In this document: positions 19,141-27,590 of the stretch, in pieces
How the letters are laid out: each line of letters starts with the position of its first letter
How positions within the stretch are numbered: position 1 is the stretch's first letter
Assembly: GCA_009731375.1 (NCBI GenBank)
Contig: BJOX01000063.1
Span: 414,762 to 451,941 of the forward strand
Length of the DNA: 37,180 bases
From: Paulinella micropora
Lineage: Eukaryota > Cercozoa > Imbricatea > Euglyphida
Direction: 5' to 3'
Made by a program: the position numbers and the translations under genes
Notes under the pieces: generated by a model
The model's database searches: none
Seen by the model: only the letters and a program-made list of their open reading frames with translations
What the model was told of the DNA's origin: nothing

Positions 19141-19869
19141 TTAAACCAAATCTACAGACAAGTCCATGGCACTGGAGCCGCCCTCGCCGTTCTCTTCGGA
19201 TAGTGAGACGCCAAACGCTTCTTTTTCCGAGAGGTCCTGGTCCGGGTAGCCCAGGCCCTCGTGTTGCTTGCGGATTTGCAGGACGCGCCACGACAGGGTG
19301 ACTTTTTCGCCCTTGCTGCAGAGTGCAGTGGATTGAATCACGGTTTTGACGACATCTCCCTTTTGTAGCGTGGTGGTATCGGCCTCGCCCAAGAAGCGCG
19401 CCCCGGTGACAGTGACGGTCAGACGAGGAGCCCAGGCCCGATCTGATTTCTGCGAAGTGCGCAGCCGTGTGCAAGGCTGGTAGCAGCACTTGACTTGATC
19501 GTCGCTCCGTGCCATCGGACCGACCCTCTTCATCGTAGGCACAACCTTGTCGCGGTTCTCCACCACGAGCTCAGCCACACGATCGTCGATCGCTCGAATC
19601 ACCTTGTACGCTTGCAACACCGTACCAAACTGTCGTGCGTCTTTAAAGTCAAGGTCAATGGTCGTTTTCGCCGACTTGTTGCCGTCGTACGTGCTCGGAT
19701 CCCAGGCAAGCTGCATGGGGGGCAGAACCAGTGTCAGGCTCTTTTTGTCATAGCACAGGTTCGAAAAGATAGACCCATATGCACTACGCGGTTCGGACAG
19801 GTGCAGCTTCTTGGGGTCGGCCGCCGGGTCAAAGGCCTTGACTTGGTTGTTGTCGGTGACGATAGACAT
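19141..19869 (-). CDS. Probable ssDNA-binding-type replication protein (242 aa)
   Basis: No sharp motif, but the order of segments resembles the NCLDV family of predicted single-stranded-DNA-binding proteins. There is a strand-rich start, LTLVLPPMQLAWDPSTY, a TTIDLDF strand, then a helix around AIDDRVAELV. A C-terminal strand-rich half (LTVTVTG, KVTLSWRVL) and an acidic tail (EENGEGG...MDLSVDLV) follow, as is typical for SSB proteins. It is divergent from the PCNA-like gene, and both share a 123-bp intergenic region with a palindrome. Role inferred from fold-like pattern and position, not proven. Confidence 0.5.
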   Translation of the reverse strand: MSIVTDNNQVKAFDPAADPKKLHLSEPRSAYGSIFSNLCYDKKSLTLVLPPMQLAWDPSTYDGNKSAKTTIDLDFKDARQFGTVLQAYKVIRAIDDRVAELVVENRDKVVPTMKRVGPMARSDDQVKCCYQPCTRLRTSQKSDRAWAPRLTVTVTGARFLGEADTTTLQKGDVVKTVIQSTALCSKGEKVTLSWRVLQIRKQHEGLGYPDQDLSEKEAFGVSLSEENGEGGSSAMDLSVDLV

Positions 19870-19919
19870 TTGATTTGTGGGCCTGTTTTCACTTTGGCTA
19901 GCACGGTTTTTTCTTTTTC

Positions 19920-19954
19920 AACTTTTAAATCTCGAATCTCGCAATTTAAAAGTT
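19920..19954. promoter_or_regulatory. Palindromic early-type promoter motif between SSB and PCNA genes
   Basis: Perfect 11-bp arms AACTTTTAAAT / ATTTAAAAGTT surround CTCGAATCTCGCA. It lies 38 bp before the PCNA-like ATG and 51 bp before the SSB-like ATG. The core AAATCT(C/T)GAATCTCG recurs at 36337-36353, and related forms occur at 36500-36520 and 36684-36700. A symmetric site suits divergent transcription. Confidence 0.55.
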
Positions 19955-19992
19955 TTAATTAGAAAGGATTGAAAAAAAAGGGCAAAAGAAGA

Positions 19993-20970
19993 ATGTCTCA
20001 CAAAATGATGACTCGTTTTCTCTGGAGGTCCAAGTCTCATGGCATCGCGTTCAGACGGGCGCTCGACTCATTGTCCCCGCTGTTGCTGGAGGCCCGAATC
20101 GAGGCCACGGTCGACAAGCTCGTGCTCTGCAGCGCAGCCGATGGGCTGGTCGGACAGTTCGTAGTCCCCTTCTCGGGCGCGAATGGCGATTATGTCAACC
20201 TGATGTTCCCCAAGTGCGTGTTTAGCGTTGATCTCAAGGAGATGTCCTGCTGGCTTTCTACTTTCCGCGAGGGCATGGTCTTGGAACTTTCAGTCGCGGT
20301 CGACAACAAGCTCTGTGTCAAGTTTTACAACGAGGCCAAATCGTTCGAGCACTACTCTGACCTGACCTCGCTGCTCGTGTCCCAGGAGGCCGCCTTTCTA
20401 CCAACGACCGAGTGGACCAATGTCGACCGCCTCGTCGAAGTCAGCGGCCCCGCCCTGAATGCCGTGATCAGGCATCATTCCAAGTCCAATTCGCACTGCC
20501 GTCTGTTCGTGGAAGGGGACAGGCTCTGTACCGAGTCTTCCTTACGAGCAGTGGACGCCAGCCGGCTGGCACGCACTTCGCTCGGCGGCATCGCCCTGTT
20601 CGCGGAGGACAAGGACTCGCTGCTGCGCTCGGACCTGTCACACCCGCCCACCGAATCCGGCGAGTGTGTCTACGCCCTCGAAGTCCTCAAGAAGATACTC
20701 AAGTCGTGCGCTTTCCAGGAGAAAAAGACCGGCCGGGTGCTGGTCGGCGCTGCCCCGAACGTGCTGCACCTCGTCTTCAAGCGGGACGGCGGCCCGTGGC
20801 TCAAGTATACCATCCTGGCCGACACCGAATCGCCGCCCCCTGTGCCCGCGCTGGCGCCGCTCGCCCTGACCACCGACAGCGCCGCCGAGGAGAGTGAACA
20901 GCGCAGGGTGGTCAAACGTAAGAAGAAGAACCCTAAGCGGAAGAGAGACGAATCCCAGGCAGGCGCTTAA
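19993..20970 (+). CDS. PCNA-like sliding clamp (325 aa)
   Basis: Residues about 10-120 resemble domain 1 of eukaryotic/viral PCNA: FRRALDSLSPLLLEARIEATVDKLVLCSAADG, then YVNLMFPKCVFSVDLKEMSCWL and LELSVAVDNKLCVKFY. The second domain follows at about 130-280. A Lys/Arg-rich tail (KRKKKNPKRKR) is extra and looks like a nuclear-localisation or DNA-binding extension. The clamp would act as a processivity factor for replication. The ATG at 19993 is preferred over an upstream in-frame TTG. Its 3' end overlaps the VLTF2-like gene tail-to-tail by 38 bp. Confidence 0.7.
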   Translation: MSHKMMTRFLWRSKSHGIAFRRALDSLSPLLLEARIEATVDKLVLCSAADGLVGQFVVPFSGANGDYVNLMFPKCVFSVDLKEMSCWLSTFREGMVLELSVAVDNKLCVKFYNEAKSFEHYSDLTSLLVSQEAAFLPTTEWTNVDRLVEVSGPALNAVIRHHSKSNSHCRLFVEGDRLCTESSLRAVDASRLARTSLGGIALFAEDKDSLLRSDLSHPPTESGECVYALEVLKKILKSCAFQEKKTGRVLVGAAPNVLHLVFKRDGGPWLKYTILADTESPPPVPALAPLALTTDSAAEESEQRRVVKRKKKNPKRKRDESQAGA

Positions 20971-21385
20971 GCCTCCTTAGCGTGTACTTGCGGCCAGCGA
21001 GCTTGCTAATAAAATTCTTTTGCGTCTCTTTGCGATATACTGGTACGTACCAATTCACAACCCGGCCCACTGACCTAAAAGCTGAGATGTCTAGCGGCCC
21101 GCCATAGTCCACTAGCTCGTGGCGTGGCGGTGCCGGCTGTACTAACTGCTTGTGCAGATTGACTCTTAGGAACGAGTGCAGCAGGTCCAGTGAACGCGAA
21201 CGCAGCGTCTCGGCAATCCCATATTCCGCAAATTTGGCCGCACACCCCATAGAGCAAAAGTGGCCCCAGACGAACAATTCTTCGTCCGCGTGGGCTATCG
21301 GCAAGCCATACCACCTGCCGTCGTCCCTGGCACAGCCGTAGGAACAGTGCAGACACTTGCCCTTGTACGATTCGGTGCCCTCCAT
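20933..21385 (-). CDS. VLTF2-like zinc-finger late transcription factor (150 aa)
   Basis: The N-terminal half carries C11-x2-C14 (KCLHCSYGC) and WGHFCSMGCAAKFAEYG (C44, C48). This matches the CxxC...FCSxxCA layout I know from poxvirus A1/VLTF2-like proteins of NCLDVs. The C-terminal half is basic and aromatic. It would act with the VLTF3-like protein in late gene transcription. It is divergent from the VLTF3-like gene, with 126 bp between them. Confidence 0.6.
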   Translation of the reverse strand: MEGTESYKGKCLHCSYGCARDDGRWYGLPIAHADEELFVWGHFCSMGCAAKFAEYGIAETLRSRSLDLLHSFLRVNLHKQLVQPAPPRHELVDYGGPLDISAFRSVGRVVNWYVPVYRKETQKNFISKLAGRKYTLRRLKRLPGIRLSSA

Positions 21386-21511
21386 CTTTTCTGGACGCCT
21401 TTTCTCTGCCCCTTTTTTTGATTTTCGTTGGTTGTTTCAACTCTTGAATCTTAAACGTCCACATTCGTAATCTGTAAGTTTTTTCTCTGCTGGCCTTGCC
21501 ACTTTTCATTT

Positions 21512-22360
21512 ATGTCCTGCGACCACAACTGGACGTTTAGCCTCGCGACCACCGGTACGTACTGCTCTAAGTGTGGCCTGGTCAAGACAGAGCACGAGCT
21601 GTACACTTCACAATGCTGGCTGGTCAATGGGCAGATGGTAAGGGAGCAACACGCTCCCAGACATGTCGGCTACACGAGATTGAGTCGTTTTCGTCAGATA
21701 ATACGAGAGACCTTCAACCTGCGAGGTGTGAATCAGTCTGCGTCGTGTGTCAGCCCGGCCTTGTTAGCACAAGCGAGGCGCCTGACCCACAAGTGGCGGG
21801 CACAGAACCCGACGCCCGCTCGCCTCGCCTACATCTGGCGCAGGGAGAAGCTAGGCCCCCTGACTACCGACCGAGCCAGCCAACTGTGCCACCTGTTAGG
21901 CTATGGCCTGAGCCGGCGCGAACCGAGCAAACAGACGCTGGAGGAGCTGGAACGCCTCTTCAAAAAGGTCGACGCCTGCTGGCCCCGAGTGCTAAAGAAG
22001 TTGAGAGAGAGGTACGCGTGGGCCCGCCGGTGTTTTGTCAATTATCAGACTCTTCTGCGTGCTTTCCTGTTGTTGATGGACGAAGAAGGGCTAGCGGCAC
22101 AGGTGCCAGAACTGAAACAGGCCGAGTCGCGCCACCGCCAAAGCGCCATGTTCGCGCTCGTGTGCGAAGAACAGGGTTGGCCTTTCATTGCCTTGGCTGG
22201 TTCACTGAACGGCAGCGGCCTCGCGCGCCCGCTCGCGAGCCATCTTTTGTCTGGCCCCCACGCCAAGAAGAAAAAGAAAAAGAAAAAAAAGAGAAAGATG
22301 CTGGCCGCGGGTGTTGCGGCTATTGCTGAAAAAACAAATCTTGTACCCTATAGTCATTAA
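21512..22360 (+). CDS. VLTF3-like late transcription factor (282 aa)
   Basis: The N-terminus has a zinc-ribbon half (C3, H5, YCSKCG at C18/C21). A YTRLSRFRQII motif follows. The C-terminal core has NYQTLLRAFLLLMDEEGL, VPELKQAESRHRQS, and VCEEQGWPF near residues 175-230. This order (Zn ribbon, Y-x-R-x-x-F, NY-x-LL, W-P-F) is that of the poxvirus A2/VLTF3 family, a hallmark of NCLDVs. The C-terminus adds a run of about twelve Lys/Arg (residues ~251-263) before a short hydrophobic tail, possibly an NLS. It probably activates the late (virion) genes in this window. Confidence 0.85.
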   Translation: MSCDHNWTFSLATTGTYCSKCGLVKTEHELYTSQCWLVNGQMVREQHAPRHVGYTRLSRFRQIIRETFNLRGVNQSASCVSPALLAQARRLTHKWRAQNPTPARLAYIWRREKLGPLTTDRASQLCHLLGYGLSRREPSKQTLEELERLFKKVDACWPRVLKKLRERYAWARRCFVNYQTLLRAFLLLMDEEGLAAQVPELKQAESRHRQSAMFALVCEEQGWPFIALAGSLNGSGLARPLASHLLSGPHAKKKKKKKKKRKMLAAGVAAIAEKTNLVPYSH

Positions 22361-22374
22361 ACAAAAGAAAGATC

Positions 22375-24687
22375 ATGGCAAAGTGGGCCGCGAGTGGCCG
22401 GCTTGGCGCGGAGCCCAACCACCGCCCGGTCGTGACGATCGACCCCAGGCCGCCCCAGGAGGTGATCGACGCTTTTAACAACACCACGCTCGAGGAGATA
22501 CGCAAGGGACAGAAGCCGGTGCCGGTCTGGCCGGAACGACTGCCGCTCAAGACCAAGATGAGCGCCGCGGAATGGGTAGACCTGCGGGACAATTTCGTGG
22601 CCAGCCTCGCCGAGCTGCGGGACCGTTACCGGGACCAGGTGCTCGACCGCATGCACCTTTGCGCGTGCGGTGTGGACCCGGCCCTCCACGAACCCTCGCC
22701 CGCGCTCGCCAAGATCATCTCGGGACGCCGGGGCCACTGGTCGGAATTCTTGACCAAAGAAAACAGCGACGACCACCAGTTTGCACACCTGTTGTACGCG
22801 AACAGCGGCCTGGACAAAACCAAGCTGCTCAAGAGAAACAAGGCCTCGGAGTTGAACTTTATCATTGTGGAGCAAGAGGGCGGCGGCCTGCTTTTCCCTG
22901 CCAGCTCCGCCGACGTGGTAGGCCGCAAGACCACCACGCTGCGCAAGGTCCTGTTCGGCGACGAAGACAGGTGGATCAAATCGATCGTGACCAAGACAGA
23001 AGGGCCTTTCCCTACGTGCCTGCTGGCCTTCTGTGCGACTCTGCTGAGGCTGCGGCGAGACGTGGAGCAGTTTCTGCCGTTCATCAACGACCTGGTAGAC
23101 GCGGCCAGGCCAGGGCTGAGTTCACGCAGCAGAGACTACACGGACTTTGTCGTCGAGTGGCTGATCTTGGCCTCAATAAAAGAGGTACAAGACAAATCTA
23201 AACAGCCCTCGCGCTGCGTCTGGGGAGAAGACTTTGTGAAGAAGTGGTTTACGGAAGGAGGCAGCTATTTTCGCGACAGGGACGTGAGCGCCAGAGGGGC
23301 CCTACAGACCAGCAAAGCGACCATGGCCAACCTCAAGAACAGGCACGTGCTCTTCTTGGACCCCTGGTGCGCGTTCTTGGACGAGCTCTACCGAGCCATG
23401 CTCGCGGAGGCGGACTGCTTTGAGTCGGCTGAGGCCAAGCGCACCAACGACGGCCCCTTTGCGCCTAGCGAGAGACACCCACTGTGGGCCCTACAGTCCT
23501 TTCTGCTGCTGTCTATCCTCGGCTGTCGCATGGCCGAGCTGTGGAAGTTCAGCGAGTTCTTGCCCGTGGAGGACGACCAGTACATAACGTTTACGGAGAT
23601 TGGCCGCCAAAAGCACGTCTTGCAACACCGGGCGGCGAAAAAGGGAGCAGACCCCAGAAGGGACCCGGACGAGCAAAGCGACTACCAAGACTCTATCTAT
23701 GTCGGCAAGCCCGTCGCCTTACCCACGGCCTCGTCGACTGGCGTGCTGAGAATCTACCGGCACCTGATCTACGGCGCCGAGAACCACTTCAAGCACAGGG
23801 CGAAAATGGCGCCTGATGCCAGCATGCTGCTTAAAGGCGACAGGCCCAAGTCAGATTACTTGAGCTGGACCTCGCACCGGGCACAGATCTTGGCCGAAGA
23901 GGACAACCAGCCCATTGCCATGCCACCCGCGAAGAAGATGAAGGTCAGCACCCTCCCCTGGATGAAGTCGCTGGTGAACGCCGGCAACAAGAAGAACATC
24001 GAACGGCCCAGCCAAGTGATGCCTAACCAGCAGGTTTCCGCGGCCCTGAAAGGCGGGGGCTTCAAAAACACGTTCGAAGACCTGACACGCCTCTACCAAG
24101 AGCGCACCAAGAGCGAATTCCGCATTAGCCACCCTCACTTGCTGCGAGCCATCTACGCCAACGTGGCCTGGGAACTCTACGGCAACCAGTCGCTCGTGGC
24201 CCGGCCGGTGTTTTTCAGCCGGGTTTTGGGGCACACGCTCGAGTACGAAAACAAAGAGGAAGGGCTCGGCAATCTCAAGACGCAGATGTTTTACGACAAG
24301 GTCAAAGTGATGAGCAAGGCAGTGCCCTCACTACACGAGCCGGACTTGCTTAAGATTGTGCAGGCCATTGTGCAACAGGGCGAAAAGCTAGCCTCTGACT
24401 ATGCCCGGGTTTTGGGTGACCTGAAATACGTAATCCCGCCTAGGCTCACTCAGCTGCCACGCGAGACCAGAGCCGAACGGTTACGCCGCCAAGCCGTGGA
24501 ATTTTTCGCCGCAAATTTACAGCACCATGCCCAAGAACTGCGCCGGCCCGGTTTTTGGCGCGGGACTGTCGATTCTATTTTTTCCGTGAAAGCCTCTTAC
24601 CGTTTCGCTAGTCATGCCGCTACGGCCCTTGATACGGCTGATCCTACACCAGCCGCTCAGATCACGCGGTTTACACAATTGTGTTAA
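22375..24687 (+). CDS. Large tyrosine recombinase, possibly protelomerase-like (770 aa)
   Basis: The C-terminal half has a tyrosine-recombinase catalytic set: R385 (LLSILGCRMAEL), a candidate Lys in GRQKHVLQH, H588-x-x-R591 (SHPHLLRAIYANVAW), H620 (SRVLGHT) and Y640 (MFYDKV), with Y624 as an alternative. The H-to-Y distance is longer than usual. The N-terminal ~330 residues are long and helical, unlike phage integrases, and the overall size and R-A-I-Y-A segment recall protelomerases (hairpin telomere resolvases; TelN and TelK are about 630-640 aa). It may integrate the genome or resolve hairpin ends. The ATG follows ACAAAAGAAAGATC, 14 bp after the VLTF3-like stop. Confidence 0.7.
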   Translation: MAKWAASGRLGAEPNHRPVVTIDPRPPQEVIDAFNNTTLEEIRKGQKPVPVWPERLPLKTKMSAAEWVDLRDNFVASLAELRDRYRDQVLDRMHLCACGVDPALHEPSPALAKIISGRRGHWSEFLTKENSDDHQFAHLLYANSGLDKTKLLKRNKASELNFIIVEQEGGGLLFPASSADVVGRKTTTLRKVLFGDEDRWIKSIVTKTEGPFPTCLLAFCATLLRLRRDVEQFLPFINDLVDAARPGLSSRSRDYTDFVVEWLILASIKEVQDKSKQPSRCVWGEDFVKKWFTEGGSYFRDRDVSARGALQTSKATMANLKNRHVLFLDPWCAFLDELYRAMLAEADCFESAEAKRTNDGPFAPSERHPLWALQSFLLLSILGCRMAELWKFSEFLPVEDDQYITFTEIGRQKHVLQHRAAKKGADPRRDPDEQSDYQDSIYVGKPVALPTASSTGVLRIYRHLIYGAENHFKHRAKMAPDASMLLKGDRPKSDYLSWTSHRAQILAEEDNQPIAMPPAKKMKVSTLPWMKSLVNAGNKKNIERPSQVMPNQQVSAALKGGGFKNTFEDLTRLYQERTKSEFRISHPHLLRAIYANVAWELYGNQSLVARPVFFSRVLGHTLEYENKEEGLGNLKTQMFYDKVKVMSKAVPSLHEPDLLKIVQAIVQQGEKLASDYARVLGDLKYVIPPRLTQLPRETRAERLRRQAVEFFAANLQHHAQELRRPGFWRGTVDSIFSVKASYRFASHAATALDTADPTPAAQITRFTQLC

Positions 24688-24796
24688 GAGATTCAAGAAC
24701 CAAAAGCTCATAATCTGACTTTTATTGAAGTCAGAAAGTGAAAAGCAGAGCAAGGTCGAAGCCCTTGCAATTTTTTTTGCCGCGCCGCTAATTACG

Positions 24797-25354
24797 ATGA
24801 GTTGCGACAAACCATGCCGAGTGGCACCTGACGGGAAAATTTCGCTCGTTGATTTTGCCGGGAAAACGTTTCCTTTTTTGACTCCTAGCCGTTGCGCGGA
24901 ACGGATCCGCAGGCACCTCCAGCTACACCCCTACCGGCTAACCAACGGCCACATTTCGAGATTCAAATTCCCGAAACAGCGCGGCCAGCGCTGTGGCACG
25001 TGGGTCTGCGCGCCAGAAATAGCAGTCGAGGTCATGGGCCAGTTTGCGTCGGACTGGAACGTGCGGCCCTCACGGCGGACACAGCCCAGGGTCAGTAACA
25101 AGCCCCTTGAACCAAGCGTCGCCACTGCCGTGAGCTATCTCGAGGGCGTCCGCGACGGATTTGCAATTCTTGGACAGTTCGCTCCAGACACAACAAGCAT
25201 GCTCCAGCCTGCTCTGGACGAGACAGTTGGTACAGTTGACACCGAAGAAGAGGCAATGCCTCCTTTCGAGCTCCTGACCCCTGTTCTGACTTACGAGCAG
25301 GACAGGGAAGAAGAAAACGAACTTGAGAGCGTCGCAGAGCATTTTTCGGTTTAA
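24797..25354 (+). CDS. Unknown protein (185 aa)
   Basis: Not recognised. The ATG at 24797 (MSCDKPCRV) is preferred; the open frame extends upstream only from a TTG. The N-terminal half is basic with GKTFPFLTPSRCAERIRRHLQ, then a stretch of Arg/Gln-rich sequence and GTWVCAPEIAVEVM. The C-terminal third is strongly acidic (DREEENELESVAEHF). It follows the recombinase on the same strand and converges with the F-box gene, 18 bp apart. A DNA-associated role is possible but not supported by a motif. Confidence 0.65.
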   Translation: MSCDKPCRVAPDGKISLVDFAGKTFPFLTPSRCAERIRRHLQLHPYRLTNGHISRFKFPKQRGQRCGTWVCAPEIAVEVMGQFASDWNVRPSRRTQPRVSNKPLEPSVATAVSYLEGVRDGFAILGQFAPDTTSMLQPALDETVGTVDTEEEAMPPFELLTPVLTYEQDREEENELESVAEHFSV

Positions 25355-25372
25355 TTAAAAAATCAAGAAGAT

Positions 25373-25973
25373 TTAAAAATCCGTAATGTACAGCCCCCTG
25401 TCGAACCGGGGCTTGAACCGGGCGGCAGTCTCTTCGGCTCCCGTCAGCCACAAATAGCTGGTCCACTTGTCTACTTGCAGCACGGGCCAACCAGCTTCTT
25501 CATACGCCATACGGAAGCGGTAGGCCGGTANNNNNNNNNNNNNNNNNNNTCTCGTGTCGTCCTGGGCACGGGGAAAGACGTGCGGCCCATGCGCTTGCAC
25601 GCGGCAAAGGGCGTGATCACCCGGTCGCGGTGGTGGAACACGAAGCAGGTGCCGCAGTAGCCCTCGACCGTCCTCTTTTGGGTGCAGGTAAAGCAGATGT
25701 GCTCGCTCTTGCGCGACACGGTGTTGAGGAGGCGCGGCAGCGACTTGGTGTCGTACTTGAAAGTAGCGTTCAGGAACTTGTGCAAGCCGGACAGCTCGCC
25801 GTTCTGCACTTTGCGCCGCTTCCACCGGCCGCGCGCGAACCGGCTCGTGTGCGTTNNNNNNNNNNGCGGTCTGTGTGCGTTTTCAGGTGACGGATCGTGT
25901 GCGCGACCTCGCCGACGCAGAGGTAAGAAAGCACTTCCACTAAGAGATCAGCTGGTAGTGCGGCTAGTATCAT
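25373..25973 (-). CDS. F-box protein with zinc-binding centre, interrupted by two small gaps
   Basis: The ATG ends at 25973. The first 36 codons read as an F-box: LPADLLVEVLSYLCVGEVAHTIR. Beyond a 10-N gap the coding frame continues with a basic segment, then CFTC and CGTCFVFHH, a likely zinc site. Beyond a 19-N gap a third frame gives an aromatic C-terminal part ending in YITDF. The frame changes coincide with the two gaps, so they are probably assembly artefacts. The product would be about 190-200 aa. F-box proteins recruit substrates to Skp1-cullin ubiquitin ligases, which fits a eukaryotic host. It lies downstream of the ATPase gene on the same strand. Confidence 0.7.
25531..25549. other. 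Assembly gap (19 N)
   Basis: Interrupts the F-box gene; coding on the two sides is in different frames, so the length is probably wrong. Confidence 0.9.
25856..25865. other. Assembly gap (10 N) with repeated flanks
   Basis: The sequence AACGCACAC (minus strand) occurs on both sides of the gap. The two contig ends probably overlap, so the gap is likely artificial. Confidence 0.85.
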
Positions 25974-26018
25974 TTTTGGTTTGTTTAACTATAAGGAATA
26001 GAACTTTTTGTTTTTTTT

Positions 26019-26068
26019 GGGGCAGCTGTGACCACCCTCCCCTTGATATTATGGGCCAAGCGTGCCCC
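26019..26068 (-). repeat. Hairpin element, inverted copy of 4837-4886
   Basis: Read on the minus strand it starts 5 bp after the ATPase stop with GGGGCACGCTTGGCCCATAA. It has the ATATCA(A)GGGG loop, ends in GCCCC and is followed by an A-tract. The 50-bp length equals that of the copy 21 kb away. It may mark the ATPase mRNA 3' end or lie in the F-box promoter. Confidence 0.8.
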
Positions 26069-26073
26069 ACGCT

Positions 26074-27369
26074 TTAAGAGCTGTCGTAACCGTCGCCGGG
26101 CGGCCCGCCGCCTATGATAAGTGGGAGCGGCTTGACCGTTGTGCCGGCGTTCGTGTACACGAAATTGGGCTTGAACGGTGCAACTTGCAGCTGGTTCTGC
26201 TGCGCAAACCGATCTGCCGCCAGCTTCTCGGCGTCCCGGGTCTGCTGGTCCAGCTTCTGGAGGATCTCCTTGTCCCGCTGGGCCATGCTTTTGCCGTCCT
26301 TTTTGAGGCGCTGTCTCGCTCGGTCGCCGTAGAATAACATTCTTTGCATCATCTCTCGCTCTTGGCGCGACATGCCCTTGAGCGAAGAAGGCAGCCAGCT
26401 CGGCGCGCGGTACGCCAGCTGTTTCAGGCGCTCCTGCTTCTGGATGTCCGCGCGGCTCGGCGGCTTGGGTGGGTCGGGCCCTCTGAGGATGACTTCGCCA
26501 TCTGGTAACGAAGGTGGAGCGACCCAGGACTTGTAGTTGTACTCGAGCCGGTCGATGTGCTCGTGGTACACCATCGCCGCGTGCCGCGTCCCCACGTTGC
26601 GCTCATCCGTGCATTGAGCAAAGTGAGCCAAGAACTCCTTTTTGGGAAAGAGCTGTCCGTAGTTTTCCCACAGGTTGGTAAGGGTCCGCTGCACTTTCGA
26701 GTTGAACATGATGCAATGACTGGTCTGTTCGCGCATGATGGGAGATACTGAGTTGCGGCCCGTTAAGTACTGCACCGCGATGAAGATTGTGATGTTATAG
26801 TGACGATATGTACCAAAAAAGTTCTGCATCCATCGATCTGTACTGTCTATGATCCCGACCAAATCATCAAACACGATGAAGCTCGGCTCGAGGTACTTGT
26901 TCTCGAGGTAGCGCTTCTTGAGGTTTTCCACGTAGTTCTGCAAAATGTCCATCCTGAACCCTTCGTAGACCTTGCAGTGTTGCTCGCTCGCAAAATGGAA
27001 ACTGTACGACGCTTTGAATTTTGTACGAACCATCACCAGGCCGTACTGGAAGGGATCTTTCTTGCGCGCGCACAGGCTGTACAGGAGCCATTTCAGGAAA
27101 TGGGTCTTGCCGCGTTCCGACTTGCCGACTAGCACGAACAGCTGCCCCGCTCCCTTTTCGCGCGGGTAGAAGACTTCGATGTTCCGCTTGAACTCGGTCG
27201 GCTGCAGCTGCTCTGCCGGCTGCTGCTCTTTCTTCTTCTTCTTCTTGCCCTTGTCTTTCTGCTTGTCGACATAGTCCAGTATCTTTTCCTCGATGGTCTT
27301 CTCGCCAAGCTGCTGTTCCGGCTCCGGCAGCCGTTCGACCGGGCCTTCCGGCTGCTGCTGCTGCATCAT
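26074..27369 (-). CDS. FtsK/HerA (A32)-type genome-packaging ATPase (431 aa)
   Basis: The ATPase core begins near residue 75. Walker A is GKSERGKT (82-89) and Walker B is FIVFDD (164-169). Downstream come IFIAVQYLTG (a sensor-like motif) and the conserved-looking FNSKVQRTLTNLWENYGQLF. The N-terminal 60 residues are Gln/Pro/Lys-rich and low in complexity. It would pump viral DNA into capsids. It is divergent from the virion cluster with only 34 bp between start codons. ATGATG at the start leaves two possible initiators. Confidence 0.9.
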   Translation of the reverse strand: MMQQQQPEGPVERLPEPEQQLGEKTIEEKILDYVDKQKDKGKKKKKKEQQPAEQLQPTEFKRNIEVFYPREKGAGQLFVLVGKSERGKTHFLKWLLYSLCARKKDPFQYGLVMVRTKFKASYSFHFASEQHCKVYEGFRMDILQNYVENLKKRYLENKYLEPSFIVFDDLVGIIDSTDRWMQNFFGTYRHYNITIFIAVQYLTGRNSVSPIMREQTSHCIMFNSKVQRTLTNLWENYGQLFPKKEFLAHFAQCTDERNVGTRHAAMVYHEHIDRLEYNYKSWVAPPSLPDGEVILRGPDPPKPPSRADIQKQERLKQLAYRAPSWLPSSLKGMSRQEREMMQRMLFYGDRARQRLKKDGKSMAQRDKEILQKLDQQTRDAEKLAADRFAQQNQLQVAPFKPNFVYTNAGTTVKPLPLIIGGGPPGDGYDSS

Positions 27370-27403
27370 TTTTTTAAAACTTCTCCTCGAATATTAAAAA
27401 AAG
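27370..27403. promoter_or_regulatory. Compact bidirectional promoter region
   Basis: Only 34 bp separate the divergent ATPase and 47-aa protein start codons. T-tract/A-tract motifs (TTTTTTTAAAAC and ATATTAAAAAAAG) lie at both ends, so each gene can have its own A/T-rich signal. Confidence 0.5.
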
Positions 27404-27547
27404 ATGCCACTAATCACCGACAGGACGCGCTTGCTAGTCAAGCAGGCCGACCCAGCCAAGGCGGCAGTGGAGGCCGCGCTGTCTGCCAAGAAGCCCCAAA
27501 AACCGAAGAAGAAGAAGCCAGCGGACATTGTTAAGAAGGGCAAGTGA
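27404..27547 (+). CDS. Tiny Lys-rich protein (47 aa)
   Basis: Reads MPLITDRTRLLVKQADPAK at the start and ends in a Lys-rich segment (PKKKKPADIVKKGK). Strongly basic, like small DNA-condensing core peptides of some viruses. It opens the virion cluster. Short but supported by its A-rich start context and by tight packing between the ATPase promoter and the next gene's late motif. Confidence 0.55.
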   Translation: MPLITDRTRLLVKQADPAKAAVEAALSAKKPQKPKKKKPADIVKKGK

Positions 27548-27567
27548 GATTTTTTAATTTTCGTTGC
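27548..27567 (+). promoter_or_regulatory. Late-promoter-like motif (WH2 protein gene)
   Basis: GATTTTTTAATTTTCGTTGC, 24-43 bp before the ATG at 27591, directly after the stop of the preceding gene. Matches the pattern before other virion genes. Confidence 0.5.
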
Positions 27568-27590
27568 ACAGATTTTGACAGAAGGAAAAC

